Source: Paenibacillus sp. DMB5
GTDB lineage: Bacteria; Bacillota; Bacilli; Paenibacillales; Paenibacillaceae
Direction: 5' to 3'
NCBI RefSeq assembly: GCF_001517085.1
Contig: NZ_LRAC01000140.1
Span: 162,476 to 226,475, forward strand
DNA length: 64,000 bases
The position numbers were made by a program, and so were the translations under genes. This document shows positions 63,861-64,000 of this stretch, in pieces (the stretch's first letter is position 1; each line of letters opens with the position of its first letter). Below the pieces are notes generated by a model. The model did not search any database. It saw nothing but the letters and a program-made list of their open reading frames with translations, and was not told the DNA's origin.

Positions 63861-64000
63861 AAAGAATACGCAACTCCTAGAATACCACGCGGGGCGGGAG
63901 GATGGGAAGATTATTCTGGCTGTCTGAGTCTGCTGAGTCAGTTACCATTATTGCTCCTGTTTCACCGGCTGCTTCAGCTCCCTTGCTGCTACAACTAACT
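63861..64000. other. Edge region without a recognisable gene
   Basis: The last 140 bases hold no ORF I can support on either strand and no terminator-like hairpin. They lie upstream of the EIICBA promoter. Confidence 0.5.

Noticed and set aside
1..64000. Pseudogene explanation for the many frame breaks
   Set aside because: The breaks hit essential genes and are all single-base deletions with otherwise perfect conservation on both sides, which fits sequencing error better than decay.
1..64000. Mobile elements, prophage, CRISPR arrays, tRNA or rRNA genes
   Set aside because: No transposase, integrase, phage structural gene, regularly spaced repeat, or tRNA-like cloverleaf with CCA-type end was seen.

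Overview
The window looks like a chromosomal segment of an endospore-forming Bacillota, most probably Paenibacillus or a close relative. The evidence is a GC-balanced genome with many TTG/GTG starts, strong Shine-Dalgarno sequences, a germinant-receptor operon, CcpA, RemA, RicF (YlbF), YlaN, a tyrosine T-box and an S4 mRNA leader. No rRNA, tRNA, CRISPR array, insertion sequence, prophage or plasmid gene was seen. Almost everything is core genome.

Layout. (1) Positions 1-26.4 kb hold the 'ylo' housekeeping cluster known from Bacillus subtilis, in the same order and mostly on the minus strand: rqcH (plus strand), Ca2+-ATPase, then yicC/yloC, remA, gmk, rpoZ, coaBC, priA, def, fmt, rsmB, rlmN, prpC, prkC, rsgA. 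A block of dapF, a three-gene germinant receptor operon (A-C-B order, with a candidate sigma-G promoter), a small membrane ORF and yitJ sits between the ATPase and yicC. (2) 26.4-32.4 kb: PHP phosphoesterase, GNAT acetyltransferase, CysL-like LysR regulator, an unknown protein, overlapping CBS-GGDEF and EAL genes, ylbG and ylbF. (3) 32.4-38 kb: an XPB-type helicase with an overlapping helicase-associated partner, a CBS protein and an M20 amidohydrolase. (4) 38-46.4 kb: yugN, ftsW, Asp23, a Ca2+/H+ exchanger, ylaN, an HPr-like protein without the active-site histidine, an M29 aminopeptidase, a lipoprotein and a GAF-GGDEF protein. (5) 46.5-52.1 kb: rpsD with its leader, tyrS with a T-box, and a class A penicillin-binding protein. 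(6) 52.1-64 kb: carbon-metabolism genes: acsA and acuA divergent around a candidate cre site, mtnN, ccpA, a DJ-1/PfpI protein, an ECF sigma with a DUF4179 protein, ptsI and a glucose-type EIICBA.

The most consistent anomaly is technical. At least fourteen positions in thirteen conserved genes show a reading-frame break that is repaired by adding exactly one base, often in a short homopolymer. This is best explained by deletion errors in a draft assembly, not by gene decay. I give joined gene spans and mark each break.

I found no convincing wholly new system. The points most worth a second look are the uncharacterised partner of the XPB helicase, the histidine-less HPr-like protein combined with a PTS cluster that lacks ptsH, the EAL/CBS-GGDEF overlap, the structured rpoZ-coaBC intergenic region and the small membrane ORF at the end of the germination operon.
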